A stretch of 64,000 bases of DNA from Erpobdella octoculata (Eukaryota; Annelida; Clitellata; Hirudinida; Erpobdellidae), in contig OZ022246.1 of assembly GCA_963978895.1 (NCBI GenBank), positions 8,776,642 to 8,840,641 of the forward strand. The letters are read 5' to 3'. Below the pieces are notes generated by a model. That model made no database searches. It saw only the letters and a program-made list of their open reading frames with translations, and was not told where the DNA came from. The stretch's first letter is position 1; each line of letters starts with the position of its first letter. Of the stretch, positions 46,701 through 57,240 are shown in pieces. The position numbers and the translations under genes were made by a program.

Positions 46701-47804
46701 CATTGTGTACATGTATGCTGACATTGTGTACATGTATGCTGACATTGTGTACATGTATGCTGACATTACAGGCCTTATTGCTTAGTTTGACATTTGGCCA
46801 AGCTTCAAATTTTGTGCTTCTGTGGTTGTTATCTAAAGTATTATTTGTTTTAAACTTAACTATAAAATCACTCAACAGGATCAAAGATAAAAGAACTGCG
46901 TGCCAGGACAGGTACGTACATAAAAACACCTGTCCGTGATGAAGAACCCGTTTTCATCATCACTGGTCGTAAAAGTGACATCGAAGTTGCCAAACAGGAA
47001 ATACTTGCAACTGCTGACCATTTCAGTCAAATCAGAGCTAACAGGCTTTATGGGTCCATTTCCCTGAAACCTGACAGTGCCCAGCAGGACTGCTTGACCG
47101 TGCAGGTTTCCGTCCCGTACGATGTCGTAGGCCTGGTGGTTGGACCGAAGGGAGCGACCATCAAGAGGATTCAACAGGAGACTCACACCTACATCGTCAC
47201 ACCCAGCAGGGATCAGAAACCTGTGTTTCAAATATCAGGCTCCTTGGAAAATGTTGAAAATGCCAAAAAAGAAATAAAAAATTACATCTGGATCCGCACC
47301 GGTAAATGTCTTCCAGAATTAAATCTCAACAGCATATCTAAGCAGTTAAATTCCAATTCGTTCGCCAGAAGTCATGTTGCCGACGCTGGTGTTACTGTCA
47401 TGCAAAATGAAATTTCCGGTCGTTCTCTCGAATTTTCAGATACAACAAAGAATATGTTTCCTGAGATTTCAACCGGTTCCCTTATTTATTCCTTGGTTAA
47501 TCATTCAGATATAGACTGGAAGTTTGATTTGGCAGACAAGTTAGGATCTCTGGATTTCAATTCTTCTAAAGAGTTGTCTTTTGATGATTCTCCCAAGTTT
47601 ACAAGTTCACAAAATGTTCTCAACGAAAGCATAAAGGGATCGCACGGCTCTGCAGAAAGCGAGTCCATTTTGTCGTCGACTCCTCCCTCGTCACCGAAGC
47701 ATCAAAACGGCCAGCACTGCATCTACTGCTCTTCAATAATGGATTTCATGCCACACTTGCGTTCTCACTTTCCTGCTTGTCACTCGTGTCTTCAGACCTT
47801 TTAA
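43738..47804 (+). CDS. MEX3: MEX3-type KH-domain RNA-binding protein, two exons
   Basis: Exons 43738-43975 and 46879-47804, joined in phase 1, give 387 residues. MEX3 proteins bind mRNA 3' UTRs through two KH domains and repress or destabilise targets in embryos and germ cells. KH1 is residues 60-127 (NMTESVRVP ... EIVGRQG ... [14 protein letters not shown]), GxxG at 77-80; KH2 is 152-218 ([19 protein letters not shown] ... THTYIVTP), GxxG at 168-171. The tail is polar and serine-rich. The last 28 residues have C360-x2-C363, H376, C380-x2-C383, matching the first half of the C-terminal RING of vertebrate MEX3 including the H-x3-C-x2-C spacing, but the third cysteine is absent and the protein stops before the last C-x2-C pair. 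An in-frame TAA nine bases upstream supports the start. The single intron contains a MITE, a hAT relic and a minisatellite. Confidence 0.9.
44082..44253. mobile_element. Short hAT MITE
   Basis: 172 bp with ends CAGTGACGGATCCAG and (complement) CAGTGCCGGGTCCAG, flanked by CTAAAGAG and CTGAAGAG, seven of eight bases equal. In the MEX3 intron. Confidence 0.85.
44640..46317 (-). pseudogene. hAT transposase relic sharing the GGGTTC-MITE terminus
   Basis: The minus strand carries [15 protein letters not shown] and [13 protein letters not shown] (45,200-45,290), the D and C-x-x-H regions of hAT transposases (the Cys is Ser here), and further on [16 protein letters not shown] in a damaged frame (about 44,950), the start of the C-terminal dimerisation domain. 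The terminus at 46,317 reads TAGCGATGTCACAGGTA on the minus strand, 15 of 17 bases equal to the MITE at 5,210, and is followed inward by 'cgggttcgggttc'. The other end is degraded; the limit at 44,640 is approximate. Confidence 0.75.
46516..46769. repeat. 21-bp minisatellite, twelve copies
   Basis: Unit 'gtgtacatgtatgctgacat' plus one base, nearly identical throughout; ends 110 bp before MEX3 exon 2. Period is a multiple of three, so open frames in both directions are artefacts. Confidence 0.97.
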
Positions 47805-49745
47805 TAATTTTCCCGGATGATGCTGATTATAATATAATGCGGGCATGAAATAACGTGGCGAGGTTTTATTCTGGATTGTATCAATGTGTCGTGATGGCTA
47901 GCCAGTTTGTTATGATGGCTAGCCAGTTTGTTATGATGGCTAGCCAGTTTGTTATGAGGGCTAGCCAGTTTGTTATGATGGCTAGCCAGTCTTTGTTTTT
48001 GCTATGATTTGCTGCTTTGTTATTGTTGTTTTGATTTTTTAATTTGTTTTTACGCTTGGAATCGATTCATTTAGATGAAATTTATATAATTTTCTGCCAG
48101 CTTTTGGAGAGATCTGGACTGTATGGTTTACTTATTTCTATTTTTGAATTGATTCGATTATGTTTTTAGGATAAGCATATTTTTCGGTGAGGAAATTTTG
48201 CCATTTCCAGAGTTATTTTCATAAATTGGCCTGTTTTAGTAATAATCACCATTAACTCTAGTACAGCTTGCAGTTTTATTTTAAATGAAATTACAGTTTG
48301 TCATGCACTGCCATCGCAACAACCACAATGTATTCTTAACTTTTGTTAGATGTGCAGCTATAATCCTTGTCAAATATTTAAAATGCTTGATTATTTTACT
48401 TTGTTATGTTTGAGCTTTAGATCTTTGTTGCTTTTAAAATATTATCTTGTACTGCAAGTTGCAAGAAGTTCAATGCAATGTGAAATTGAGAGTTGTTAAA
48501 TTCATCAATTGTTCGTTACTAAAATAATTTAAGGTTTCACTGCTATTCAATTTCTGGTTGAGCAGATTTTCATCTTTAAGTAGTTGGGCTTTTATTCTTT
48601 TAAGATCATTCAGAGTTGTTCTTTCTGTGCAGATGAAGGATATGATGAGGAAGATGTGCTGGAAGACTGGAAGAACACCGATTGTTCCAACCTGACGGGA
48701 AAGGCAGGAAACCAGTGGAGTGAACATAGCATGAAAACAACCAAAAACTTTTAGTCGAGTGTTTCGACTGGAATATAAAACGCAGATATTTTAAAGGTGC
48801 AAGCATCGGTCTATTTCAGCCTATTAGCTGATTTCTGATTAGCTGATTAGTATTTTGGAATAAATTAACGTATGTCCTAGGGCGTTAGGGTTTGCATGAG
48901 AAGGGTCAAAGGTGGTTTAACTTTTTATCTGTTTAGTTTTTTATACCTCTATCCAGTCTATCACCAGGAGTTATGGGCGTTTTTGTTTTTCTTCTTTCCT
49001 TTTTTACAGCGAATATCCAGGCAGGGGTGTTACCCCCAAAAGATTTTCGTGATATAATATATACTTTCGTGGAATTTTTGGCTTCTACATAGCATAGAAC
49101 ATAGACTTATAATATATACTTTCGTGGAATTTTTGGCTTCTACATAGCATAGAACATAGACTTATAATATATACTTTCGTGGAATTTTTGGCTTCTACAT
49201 AGCATAGAACATAGACTTATAATATAAGTCTATAATGGGCCTCTACAAGTAAGCCGTAAAAACCCAACCCAGGGTTTTTCACATTTTCCAATAGGTATAT
49301 TTCTGGATTTGCCGGCTTTCATTTATCGCAAAAATATTTTTTTAAAATGACTAATTTTATTGATGTAAACATAATATTAATTGTATTTGATTTGTTTTAA
49401 AAATAATTATTATATTTTAATTACAAAAAACTTTTTCGCAAAAAATTTGCAAAATTTAATAGAATACATTGTCAATGTCATGAGGAGCAAACCCATATTT
49501 CAAATTTCAGCTCGATTAGTTGGCGGGAGGCTAGTTAATTTTCACTTTCAAGGTGTGCAAACATTCAATCAAGACCGGCGGTGAAGTTAATGTAAGGGAT
49601 TTAAAAATGGTCCGGACGCAAATTAGACGGGCCTGCATGGTCTCTGAAAGTTTGGCATATGAAATCAGCTGGGCCGTGAAAAATCGTAGTATATGTTCTA
49701 ATCTGGACCATGGTCCGGTTAGCAAAAAACATATATGTTTACATT
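47805..49745. other. MEX3 3' UTR and intergenic DNA
   Basis: Contains a 21-bp array 'gatggctagccagtttgtta' (five units, 47,893-47,990), probably in the 3' UTR, and a 56-bp unit 'atatactttcgtggaatttt' in three copies (49,060-49,225). A possible lone exon at 48,633-48,754 is discussed under findings. Confidence 0.5.
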
Positions 49746-51234
49746 CAGGCGCGTAGCCAGAGATGTATAAATGTATAAATGCCCAGTAAACATGGTAACC
49801 ATTTTGTAACGTTTCTTGTCCGTTACTTTTCAGTTACCTGGTTATGAAAAGGTTACCTGGCCCAAAGCAACTAAAAAGAAACGTTTCTGCAACGTTTCCA
49901 ATGTAACGAAAAAGTAACATGTAATTTGCGACTAAAAAGAAACGTTTCTGCAACGTTTCCAATGTAACGGAAAAGTAACATGTAATTTGCGACTAAAAAG
50001 AAACGTTTCTGTAACGTTTCCAATGTAACGGAAAAGTAACATGTAATTTGCGACTAAAAAGAAACGTTTCTGTAACGTTTCCAATGTAACGGAAAAGTAA
50101 CGTGTAATTTGCGACTAAAAAGAAACGTTTCTGTAACGTTTCCAATGTAACGGAAAAGTAACGTGTAATATGCGACTAAAAAGAAACGTTTCTGTAACGT
50201 TTCCAATGTAACGGAAAAGTAACGTGTAATTTGCGACTAAAAAGAAACGTTTTTGTAACGTTTCCAATGTAACGAAAAAGTAACGTAATTTGCGACTAAA
50301 AGGAAACGTTTCTGTAACGTTTCCAATGTAACGTAAAAGTAACATGTAATTTGCGACTAAAAAGAAGTTACTACAACGTTTCTAATGCAGCCAAAATGTA
50401 ACGATTTGTTTTATTCATAGATGTCTATGGTTTTATTATTACGGATAATATAAAAATCTTTTATAGCATATATAATTTTATAGAAAAAGTAAAGTGTTTG
50501 TTTATTTATAAAACTCAATTGCTAAAAAGCATTTAATAAAGACGCTTAATAAATGGTATTTGCATTGTGTCGTATTATATTTTCCTAGATTTTGTTCTAT
50601 CTCATCGGTTCACTGAGAGCGTCGAACGAGTCGCCTGGGATGAGATAAGATGCTAATCAAAAGTTAATTAACGACTCGCTTCTACAGCTCTTGTGTTAGA
50701 AATAATTTGAAGGTACAAAACAAACTATACTGGTTAAAAATTACCAATCAATTCGAAACATTAGATTTTTAAACCATTTGAAACCTCTGCTTCCTGCTGC
50801 ACTACTACCCTTGCGCTGTTTGTGAATTTTTATTTTATTTATTTATTCGTGTTTTAAGAAAAGACCTGACAGAACGCAGGAAATCATAAAAAAATAAGCA
50901 AAAAAAAACAAGAAATTAAAAGAAAGTCTGTCTAGTCTATAACGAACATTCAATATTCCGCTAATTATAATGACTGGCAATAGTTAATTTTAGACAATAA
51001 TAATAGAATAACGTTATTGAATCAGCTAATAGAGTAGAAAGAAGTTAGGTTAGTAAGAGTCATAGAAGAGCATTCTAATAATAAAGTTACAAGCAAAACT
51101 AGCAGAGTGATGTTGCATTGAAGGGAGTATACAAAATCATGTTTCCTCTTGCGAAGATTATGACCATGATTTATCATTGCGTGGTCATACTCATTTGTAA
51201 ACATTTCACTTTTATTCACACTGACATAATCTAA

Positions 51235-51450
51235 ATGGCCATATTCTCAGGTGAGACAACATTCTTCTTGCTTGACCAGCGAATTGCTTGATGTCACAAG
51301 TGTCTACCAACCCGTGGGTAGTCATAGACACCTTTCACTCTTCCCCATCAGCAGTTTTTTCATAAACTGTTTGAATTTTAACTTCGAATCCTTTACCAGG
51401 AGCAGGAGGTGTAATTTCTGCCGGTATAACACTTTGGAAAGAAAGCAGGA
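51235..51450 (-). other. Possible coding segment of unknown type in the transposon
   Basis: One minus-strand frame reads EITPPAPGKGFEVKIQTVYE, then after a stop SMTTHGLVDTCDIKQFAGQA. The composition is protein-like but it has no recognised domain. It may be a broken exon of a second transposon gene, since it faces the DUF4806 gene. Confidence 0.25.
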
Positions 51451-51880
51451 GCTAAATCTGGCTCTTGTTTAATGCCTTTCACAGAACTAATATTGTTTGT
51501 TCCTTGTTCTTAATGTTCATTCTTGCTAAATCTTGGCAAGAAACATAATCTTTTTGTTAAAAGAATGAGGTAATGTAAATAAGCCAAAGTTGAGGCTCTT
51601 TGACATTGGCTGGCAAGTTGGTAAGCTCCGCCTCCATGGCAATTACGTACAACTTATATATAGTCTGAAAGTGCGCGAAAAATCTGTTTGTTGTGAGGTC
51701 ACACCGTTATTGTTTCAGTAAATCTATCATGTTTTGTCTGCATTTGCTAACATCTAACGAGTTTAGTTCATTCTCATTGTGTTATAATAATCAGTTAAAT
51801 TCGTTGTGTTATAATAATCAGTTAAATTCGTTGTGTTATAATAATCAGTTAGATTTTTTGATCGAAACTTTGTTACAATA

Positions 51881-52603
51881 TGTCATCGTATTGGTCCCAG
51901 CGTAGAAAGTTGAAGCGTAAGATAGAAGAGCAGTTAGATAAAATTAGAGCCGATAATTTAGCAGATATGTGGTTGGACAGTTTATTAATATATGGGAAGT
52001 TTTGAAAGAAATTAAAAGTAATCTGGCTCTCCTTGTCAGTCCGCCAACGACAGCAGTTAATAGGTACGGCAGTTCCGAAAAACGTTCATTTCCCCATGCA
52101 CTCCATGGTACAATTTGACCAGTTGGATTCAAAATTAGAATCTAAAGAATTATTTGATGCTCTGGTAAGTCAATTACAGCATGTACTTAGATATCTAAAA
52201 TTGTTGTATTAGGTTATCACTATCATAAATTCAAACATTTGTATAGGTGATTGACTTACAAAAGCTTGGGGGAGACACAATGGCAGAGGCGTCTCGTAAG
52301 CTGCTCCGGTACACTCTGGATGATGGGCAGGCTGAAAAGTTCAATTGGAAAGGGAATGGTGGTAAAAGAAAAATGGAAAGCACCTTTTTCAAAGAACTTA
52401 TCATTAGTTAGCTTAACTAAACTATTAGCAAAGTCATTTTAAAAATATTAGATATCTAACAACAATTTTTTTAAAACTATTTCTCAGAAACTCTCCAAAC
52501 CAATAGACGCTTCCACGATTCGTCAGCCAAGGAAATTGAGATTGTGACAAAGAAGTGGATAAAGTTTGCACATGAGAGGCTGAACCGAAAGGAGAAGAAA
52601 TGA
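51881..52603 (+). pseudogene. DUF4806-domain gene, frame-broken, inside the transposon
   Basis: An exon from ATG 51,881 (MSSYWSQRRKLKRKIEEQLD, strongly basic) runs to a donor GTAAGT at 52,166, but in the assembled sequence it needs changes of frame (KEIKSNLALLVSPPT in one frame, then VQFDQLDSKLESKELFDAL in another). The second exon starts after 'tgtatag' at 52,247: VIDLQKLGGDTMAEASRKLL, RYTLDDGQAEKFNWKGNGGK. A third, from about 52,489, ends RRFHDSSAKEIEIVTKKW and then IKFAHERLNRKEKK before TGA at 52,603. Together this is the pattern of domain DUF4806 (G-G, R-x-L-L-x-x-x-L, W-K-G, then I-x-x-x-W-x-x-x-A-x-E-R). The family has no established biochemical role. Sequencing or assembly error could explain part of the breakage. 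Confidence 0.65.
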
Positions 52604-53290
52604 CATTTATACAGAGCTCAAAAGACTTTCTTTAAATAATTTTTTTATAAATTTGCAAATATTGTTTCAGTTTTGTCTATTAATGACCGTATTTGAAGTG
52701 ATAATAGTTTGCATGAGCAAATAATAGAGGAGGTTTCTAAAGCGTTACATTGTAAACGTTTCTAAAACGTTACACGGGAAACGTTTCTAAAACGTTACTC
52801 AGGAAACGTTTCTTTAACGCACAGCCGATGAGCAAAACAACCGAAAAGAAACGCGTTTCTTGTAACCGAAAATGAACGGTTAAGAAACGTTACAAAGTGG
52901 TTACAATGTTTACTGGGTGGCCCCCTCCCGTCATAAATTTTGACATTTTTTAGCTGATCAAGAGAGCATCTTGGGCCCTTGTGCACTAAAGTCTCGAAAC
53001 TATTATTTGCCTATGTTATATAAGCGCTTCCGTAAGGACGTAAGTTTATTTTTTAAGGGGGTGGCAAATTTTTTTTTGTTAGTTTAATTTGAACACATAA
53101 AAGTACTAATAAGTTATTCTTTAAAACGAACACGTGCACATTGCAAAAGCTTAACTAAAAAACGTTTTTGGTAATAAAATGAATCCTTAAACGTATAAAT
53201 ATTTATTATTGGGGGAGTGGGTGACATCCCTGCTAAATAATCTCTTTTTTCGCAAAAATGCCCCCTACCAGCTACGCGCCTGTTTACGTT

Positions 53291-54508
53291 GCACGACTCA
53301 ATAGAAGGATTGTCATACCACGAAAGAAAATAGTTAATAATTAGGGGGGAAAGGGTTTACTCCTTAGGGTCTGTCGGAAAAAAAATGTTTCTTCAATTCT
53401 CGTGCCCTATACTTACCTAGTTGCGTAGTGTATGAGGAGGTCCACCCCGGGTAGCACGTTTTAGAGGGAGAAAAAAATTATGAAGTAGAACAATTTTGCA
53501 TAATATAATATAATGAACAAAAATTTAATTCCTTCTCCGTTATCGATTATCGACGACTTGACAAGTTCAACCCTCGGTTATCGAATTTTTGGAGTAAAAG
53601 CTTATTAAGTTTCACAGATTGAACTCGATGCTGGGTGAATGGAATGATCCAAGCCATTGCCAGTTCATTGACAACATATATCATGCAGTGCCAGCTGTTT
53701 GAGGAAAAGAAAATAACTATGTATAAACCTAATTATAGGTACTTATTTGTTTTCATAAGGAACAACAAGTTTCCTGTTACGGATGCCTGGAACACCACAG
53801 TCATTTAAAAATGGGCATTCTTGGCATAGTGATGCAAGTTCATAATTACAACGACTATCGAAATCTTGCGGTCCCACATTTGATCTAGGAAGTAGGGAGA
53901 GCCTCTGCTTTTCACCCGTTGACTCTCCTACTGTCCGCAGTTCCGAAATCACTCTACCCTATATAGTATTCTTATTGCGACATGTAATGACATTGTATTT
54001 AATACAATGACTAACAAAAAACATAATTCTAGAAAGAGAAAAATGAAGTTTCTGATCGCCGTTGCAGGTGCTTTACTAATTCATGTGTTCAGTTTACGAA
54101 GTTATAAAAGATATGATATGATTATCGCGAAAAATATATTTTTAAAATTTTATTTCACACCTTGTTTTTAATAATATTAAGTTATTTTAAAGCTTTTCTT
54201 TTGTTGGTCTTGAAATTGCAGGCTCCGATTGCGCAGAAATAAATGCTTTACTTCGGCAGCTAGGCAGCAAAGCATAAAACAAGCCATACTAAAATATCTC
54301 GTCTTCACTGCAGAAAGTTGCTCGCTAGTTTCGAAGCGGTCCGTTTCATTATTTAAGCTAAGAACGTTCATCGTATTTTTTAAGTTGAACAATTGGGTGG
54401 GATAATTGCTGAAAATCTGTAAAGTTTGTCTCATCAGGTTAGCAAATATTTGTTACATTCTGAAAAATTTTAATTATTAACTTAAAAATATTTTCATTAA
54501 CATTTAGT
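53291..54508. other. TRIM upstream region
   Basis: No element with defined ends and no exon recognised. Small open frames at 53,743-53,952 and 54,177-54,434 (minus) have no family features. Confidence 0.5.
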
Positions 54509-56752
54509 ATGGCTTCAGGCAAATCAAATTTTGTTGACGAAGTTTACGCTCAGTTCTTGGTTTGCCGACTGTGTTCTAAGCCATATAAGCATCCGAAGGT
54601 ATTGACGTGCTTGCATACTTTTTGTTGTGAATGCTTAGAAAAACATTATGAAACGGAAGAACAAGAAAGACCTTATCGGTTCCTCATGTACGCCAGGGCA
54701 CTTTCTTGTCCAATTTGTAAAAATAAAACTGAAGTACCCGCGGGAGGCTTAGGGCGTCTTCCTGACAATTTCGTTGTGGAAGATCTCAGTCAAGTAGTCA
54801 GGAAAAGAATGACACCGTTTAGCGATGAAAAATTTTGTGAAATTTGCACCAATGAAAAAAACTCTGACGATTCCAGTGAAAGAAAACTAGCCGTCACTAA
54901 GTGCATCGATTGTGCAAAACATCTTTGTAAATTTTGTTGCGACCTGCATAGGAAAACGAAGGTAACTCAGTTTCATGCTCTTTTTGATTTACAAATCGAG
55001 AAAGACATAAAATGCAAAACCCACCAAGATGAAGTTATCAAATATGTTTGCGAATCCTGCGATGAATGTATTTGCATAGTATGTGCTTTTCATCAGCACA
55101 AGGATCACGAAGTATCTTCAATTGCAGAAGTCCTGGAAAGTAGCAAAGATTCATTTCAAAATATGCTGCTAGACTGCGAAAGAAAGATTGAGGATATGGC
55201 TCAACAGATCAAACAAATTGAACAGTATGATACATCTCTCAGAAGAGCAGAAGACAAAATCAGAGATTCTACGACAGAAATTGTTACTTTACTTCGACAA
55301 AAGGAAAGAGACGTCGTTTCCAATATTAAAAACGCCATTGGACCAAAATTGATAGACATGATTTCTCAAAAGAATATCTTAGAAACGAATCTTGAAAAGC
55401 TACGTGCAGCACACCAACTTACAAGTGCAATTGCGGATACAAACAATATCGAGTTGCTTGTTGCTAAAAAAACTTTAAAAGAACAGATGACAAATATTTT
55501 GAATGTTTGTAAGTTTAAAGAAGAAGATATGCTTTTCGAATCTTTGTATGGTGACCTTAACAATACAGATTATTTCAAAATTCTTCGTAAACTTATTGTA
55601 CAACTTTCGCTAGGTACAGCGTCCATTCCAGTATGGTCGCTTGCTAATAGTGCTGATTCATTTACTCAAACGGATTCTTGTTGTGGAAGCGTGGAAAATA
55701 CTTTCGAGAAGTTGTTGATTAATGACCGAGTTGAAGAAGAACAAGAACCAATAAATATGAAACCCGATATTGTACCCTGGCAAAAGCCTCTTCCTCTGTT
55801 AACAGTTACTCAAAATGTCATTCCGATTTGCCATATAGTTTTAAAGCCCGCCGCTACCAAAACTAGCAACGGAACAAGAGATGCTGCAACAGAAATGGTG
55901 CGTGTCGTTTTTGTTGAAAAATCTACAACAACACCAACCGTCACCCGAATGGATAGAGATACTTCTACCGCCCAAGTTCAAGTGATGCACAAAAATGTCT
56001 CCACAACAAATCAAGCAACTGCAGACAAAGGAACTTGCACAGCTCCCGATGTGAGCAGCGCTTACAGAAGCATGGCAGCTGTAAAAAGACAAGTCACTGT
56101 CAGCAGAGGTATTATTGCTACTCCACAGCTAGCCGATAAAGAAACTTCAACAATATGCCTTGAGAAAACATCCAGAGGTAGTTCTCCAGTAGTTATTAAT
56201 ACAACTGTCAATCCAACAGAAAGCAATAGTAACGAAAAACAAGTGGCATCAAACAATTCCAATCTGGACAAAACAGTGTGCAACAAACCATACGAAACTC
56301 TTTCGGGTTCTTTAAGTGATACTAACGCAAATTTGATATTTAGTCCTGAAACCAGCAAATCTTCAGCTGGAAATAATGCTTCATCAACTTTTGCAACAAG
56401 TAACACCCCAAGTTCAAAGCTGACCAATATTTCTCAAAAAAACATTTTTGTGCCGATATCAGTATCAAACAACAAATTTCAGGCTTTTGCCAATTCTTCT
56501 TCAGTTCACAGTGGTAATATAAACATCAACCAGCCATTATACGTGAAGCCTTTGCTTCACACTCAACTTTCAGTCGAGGGAGCCACCGTAAATCAATCTC
56601 CAGGAGCAGCAAATTCGAGAATCGCTTTCCTTTCTGAGAGATTGCAGAAAAATGCTTCCACCAACTTTTCAGTTTTGGCTTCATCATCATCTAAAATGCC
56701 AAAAAATTTGGCGAGTCCGGAATCTTCTACTAATAAACCGAGTGAACAATAA
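54509..56752 (+). CDS. TRIM-family protein (RING, two B-boxes, coiled coil), intronless
   Basis: A single 747-codon frame. RING at residues 19-70 (C19-x2-C22, C34-x-H36, C39/C42, C67-x2-C70) gives probable E3 ubiquitin ligase activity. B-box 1 starts at C110-x2-C113; B-box 2 follows near 168-205 with CKTH, CESC, CIVC and HKDH. A coiled coil runs from about 210 to 340 (repeated I/L/E/K heptads). No B30.2, NHL or FN3 domain follows. Instead residues 375-747 are a Ser/Thr/Asn-rich, probably disordered tail, with a degenerate 12-residue repeat at 454-553. The domain order is that of class C-V or TRIM56/TRIM45-like proteins; no orthologue can be named. Absence of introns in a gene-rich stretch of split genes suggests retroposition or an ancestral single-exon form. 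The start is the first ATG of the frame and sits 18 codons before the RING. AATAAA overlaps the stop codon (56,748). Confidence 0.92.
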   Translation: MASGKSNFVDEVYAQFLVCRLCSKPYKHPKVLTCLHTFCCECLEKHYETEEQERPYRFLMYARALSCPICKNKTEVPAGGLGRLPDNFVVEDLSQVVRKRMTPFSDEKFCEICTNEKNSDDSSERKLAVTKCIDCAKHLCKFCCDLHRKTKVTQFHALFDLQIEKDIKCKTHQDEVIKYVCESCDECICIVCAFHQHKDHEVSSIAEVLESSKDSFQNMLLDCERKIEDMAQQIKQIEQYDTSLRRAEDKIRDSTTEIVTLLRQKERDVVSNIKNAIGPKLIDMISQKNILETNLEKLRAAHQLTSAIADTNNIELLVAKKTLKEQMTNILNVCKFKEEDMLFESLYGDLNNTDYFKILRKLIVQLSLGTASIPVWSLANSADSFTQTDSCCGSVENTFEKLLINDRVEEEQEPINMKPDIVPWQKPLPLLTVTQNVIPICHIVLKPAATKTSNGTRDAATEMVRVVFVEKSTTTPTVTRMDRDTSTAQVQVMHKNVSTTNQATADKGTCTAPDVSSAYRSMAAVKRQVTVSRGIIATPQLADKETSTICLEKTSRGSSPVVINTTVNPTESNSNEKQVASNNSNLDKTVCNKPYETLSGSLSDTNANLIFSPETSKSSAGNNASSTFATSNTPSSKLTNISQKNIFVPISVSNNKFQAFANSSSVHSGNININQPLYVKPLLHTQLSVEGATVNQSPGAANSRIAFLSERLQKNASTNFSVLASSSSKMPKNLASPESSTNKPSEQ

Positions 56753-56924
56753 ATAATTAAAATATCTATATTTTATTTTTCAACCCGTTTGAAAATTTTT
56801 TTTGTTTACTTGGACGAAAACAAGCTTAAAAGTTATTTTATTTTTTCAGAAAAGCTTAACGTGCAAGTTAAAAATTATAGTTTATTTAACTCATCATTAA
56901 AATATAATTAGACTATAATGGTAA
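56753..56924. other. TRIM 3' flank
   Basis: AT-rich 3' UTR-like sequence; nothing further recognised. Confidence 0.4.
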
Positions 56925-57240
56925 TTATCACACACATACAAAACGTCTGGTCACCAACTTGTTATTGAAATCATTCACAGACTCCGCACATATCCCAGGC
57001 AAATCCATTCCACAATTTAACCACTCTTATAGAGAAACTGAAACTTCGAAGATTTTTGTGTGATCTTTGCACTTATAATTTCAGCTCATTACTCCTGATC
57101 CTACACATCTACTTCAATTGTAGTCCTGGAACACACGTCATGTCGTATCCGTGGAGAATCTTGAACGTTTCAATCACGTCTCCTCTGTTTCTTCGGCACG
57201 TCAGTGAAGGAAGGTTGAGGCAATTTAATCTTTCTTCATA
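56925..57240 (-). pseudogene. LINE reverse transcriptase C-terminal fragment
   Basis: Reads NLPSLTCRRNRGDVIETFK and ILHGYD near 57,200 and, after frame damage, VVKLWNGLPGICAESVNDF and NNKLV near 56,980. Both are standard near the C-terminus of CR1/jockey-type reverse transcriptases (R-R-x-R-G-D-x-I-x-x-F-K; V-x-x-W-N-x-L-P). Confidence 0.8.

Larger units (their letters stand above)
49782..52917 (+). mobile_element. Nested DNA transposon with 62-bp subterminal array
   Basis: Inverted termini CCCAGTAAACATGGTAACC and (complement of right) CCCAGTAAACATTGTAACC continue through TTTGTAACGTTTCTT for about 36 bp. Inside the left end are eight to nine units of 62 bp rich in 'gtaacg' and 'aacgttt' (49,868-50,380); shorter 'aaacgtttctaaaacgtta' units lie inside the right end (52,738-52,850). 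The target duplication is not clear (TG on both sides at most). It carries the DUF4806 gene at 51,881-52,603. The superfamily is not recognised. Confidence 0.8.
49746..53282. mobile_element. Outer hAT-type element
   Basis: Ends CAGGCGCGTAGCCAG and (complement) CAGGCGCGTAGCTGG, flanked by TTTACATT and TTTACGTT (seven of eight). Only about 400 bp belong to this element itself; the rest is the nested element 49,782-52,917. Confidence 0.85.

Noticed and set aside
46516..46769. CRISPR-like array
   Set aside because: No spacers between units; a eukaryotic minisatellite.
46419..46939. 148-residue frames on both strands with HNVSIHV and LCTCMLT repeats
   Set aside because: The 21-bp array has no stop in several frames; the plus-strand region is MEX3 intron.
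55366..56427. Minus-strand frames within the TRIM gene
   Set aside because: Shadows of the 747-residue plus-strand frame, which has all RING and B-box ligands.
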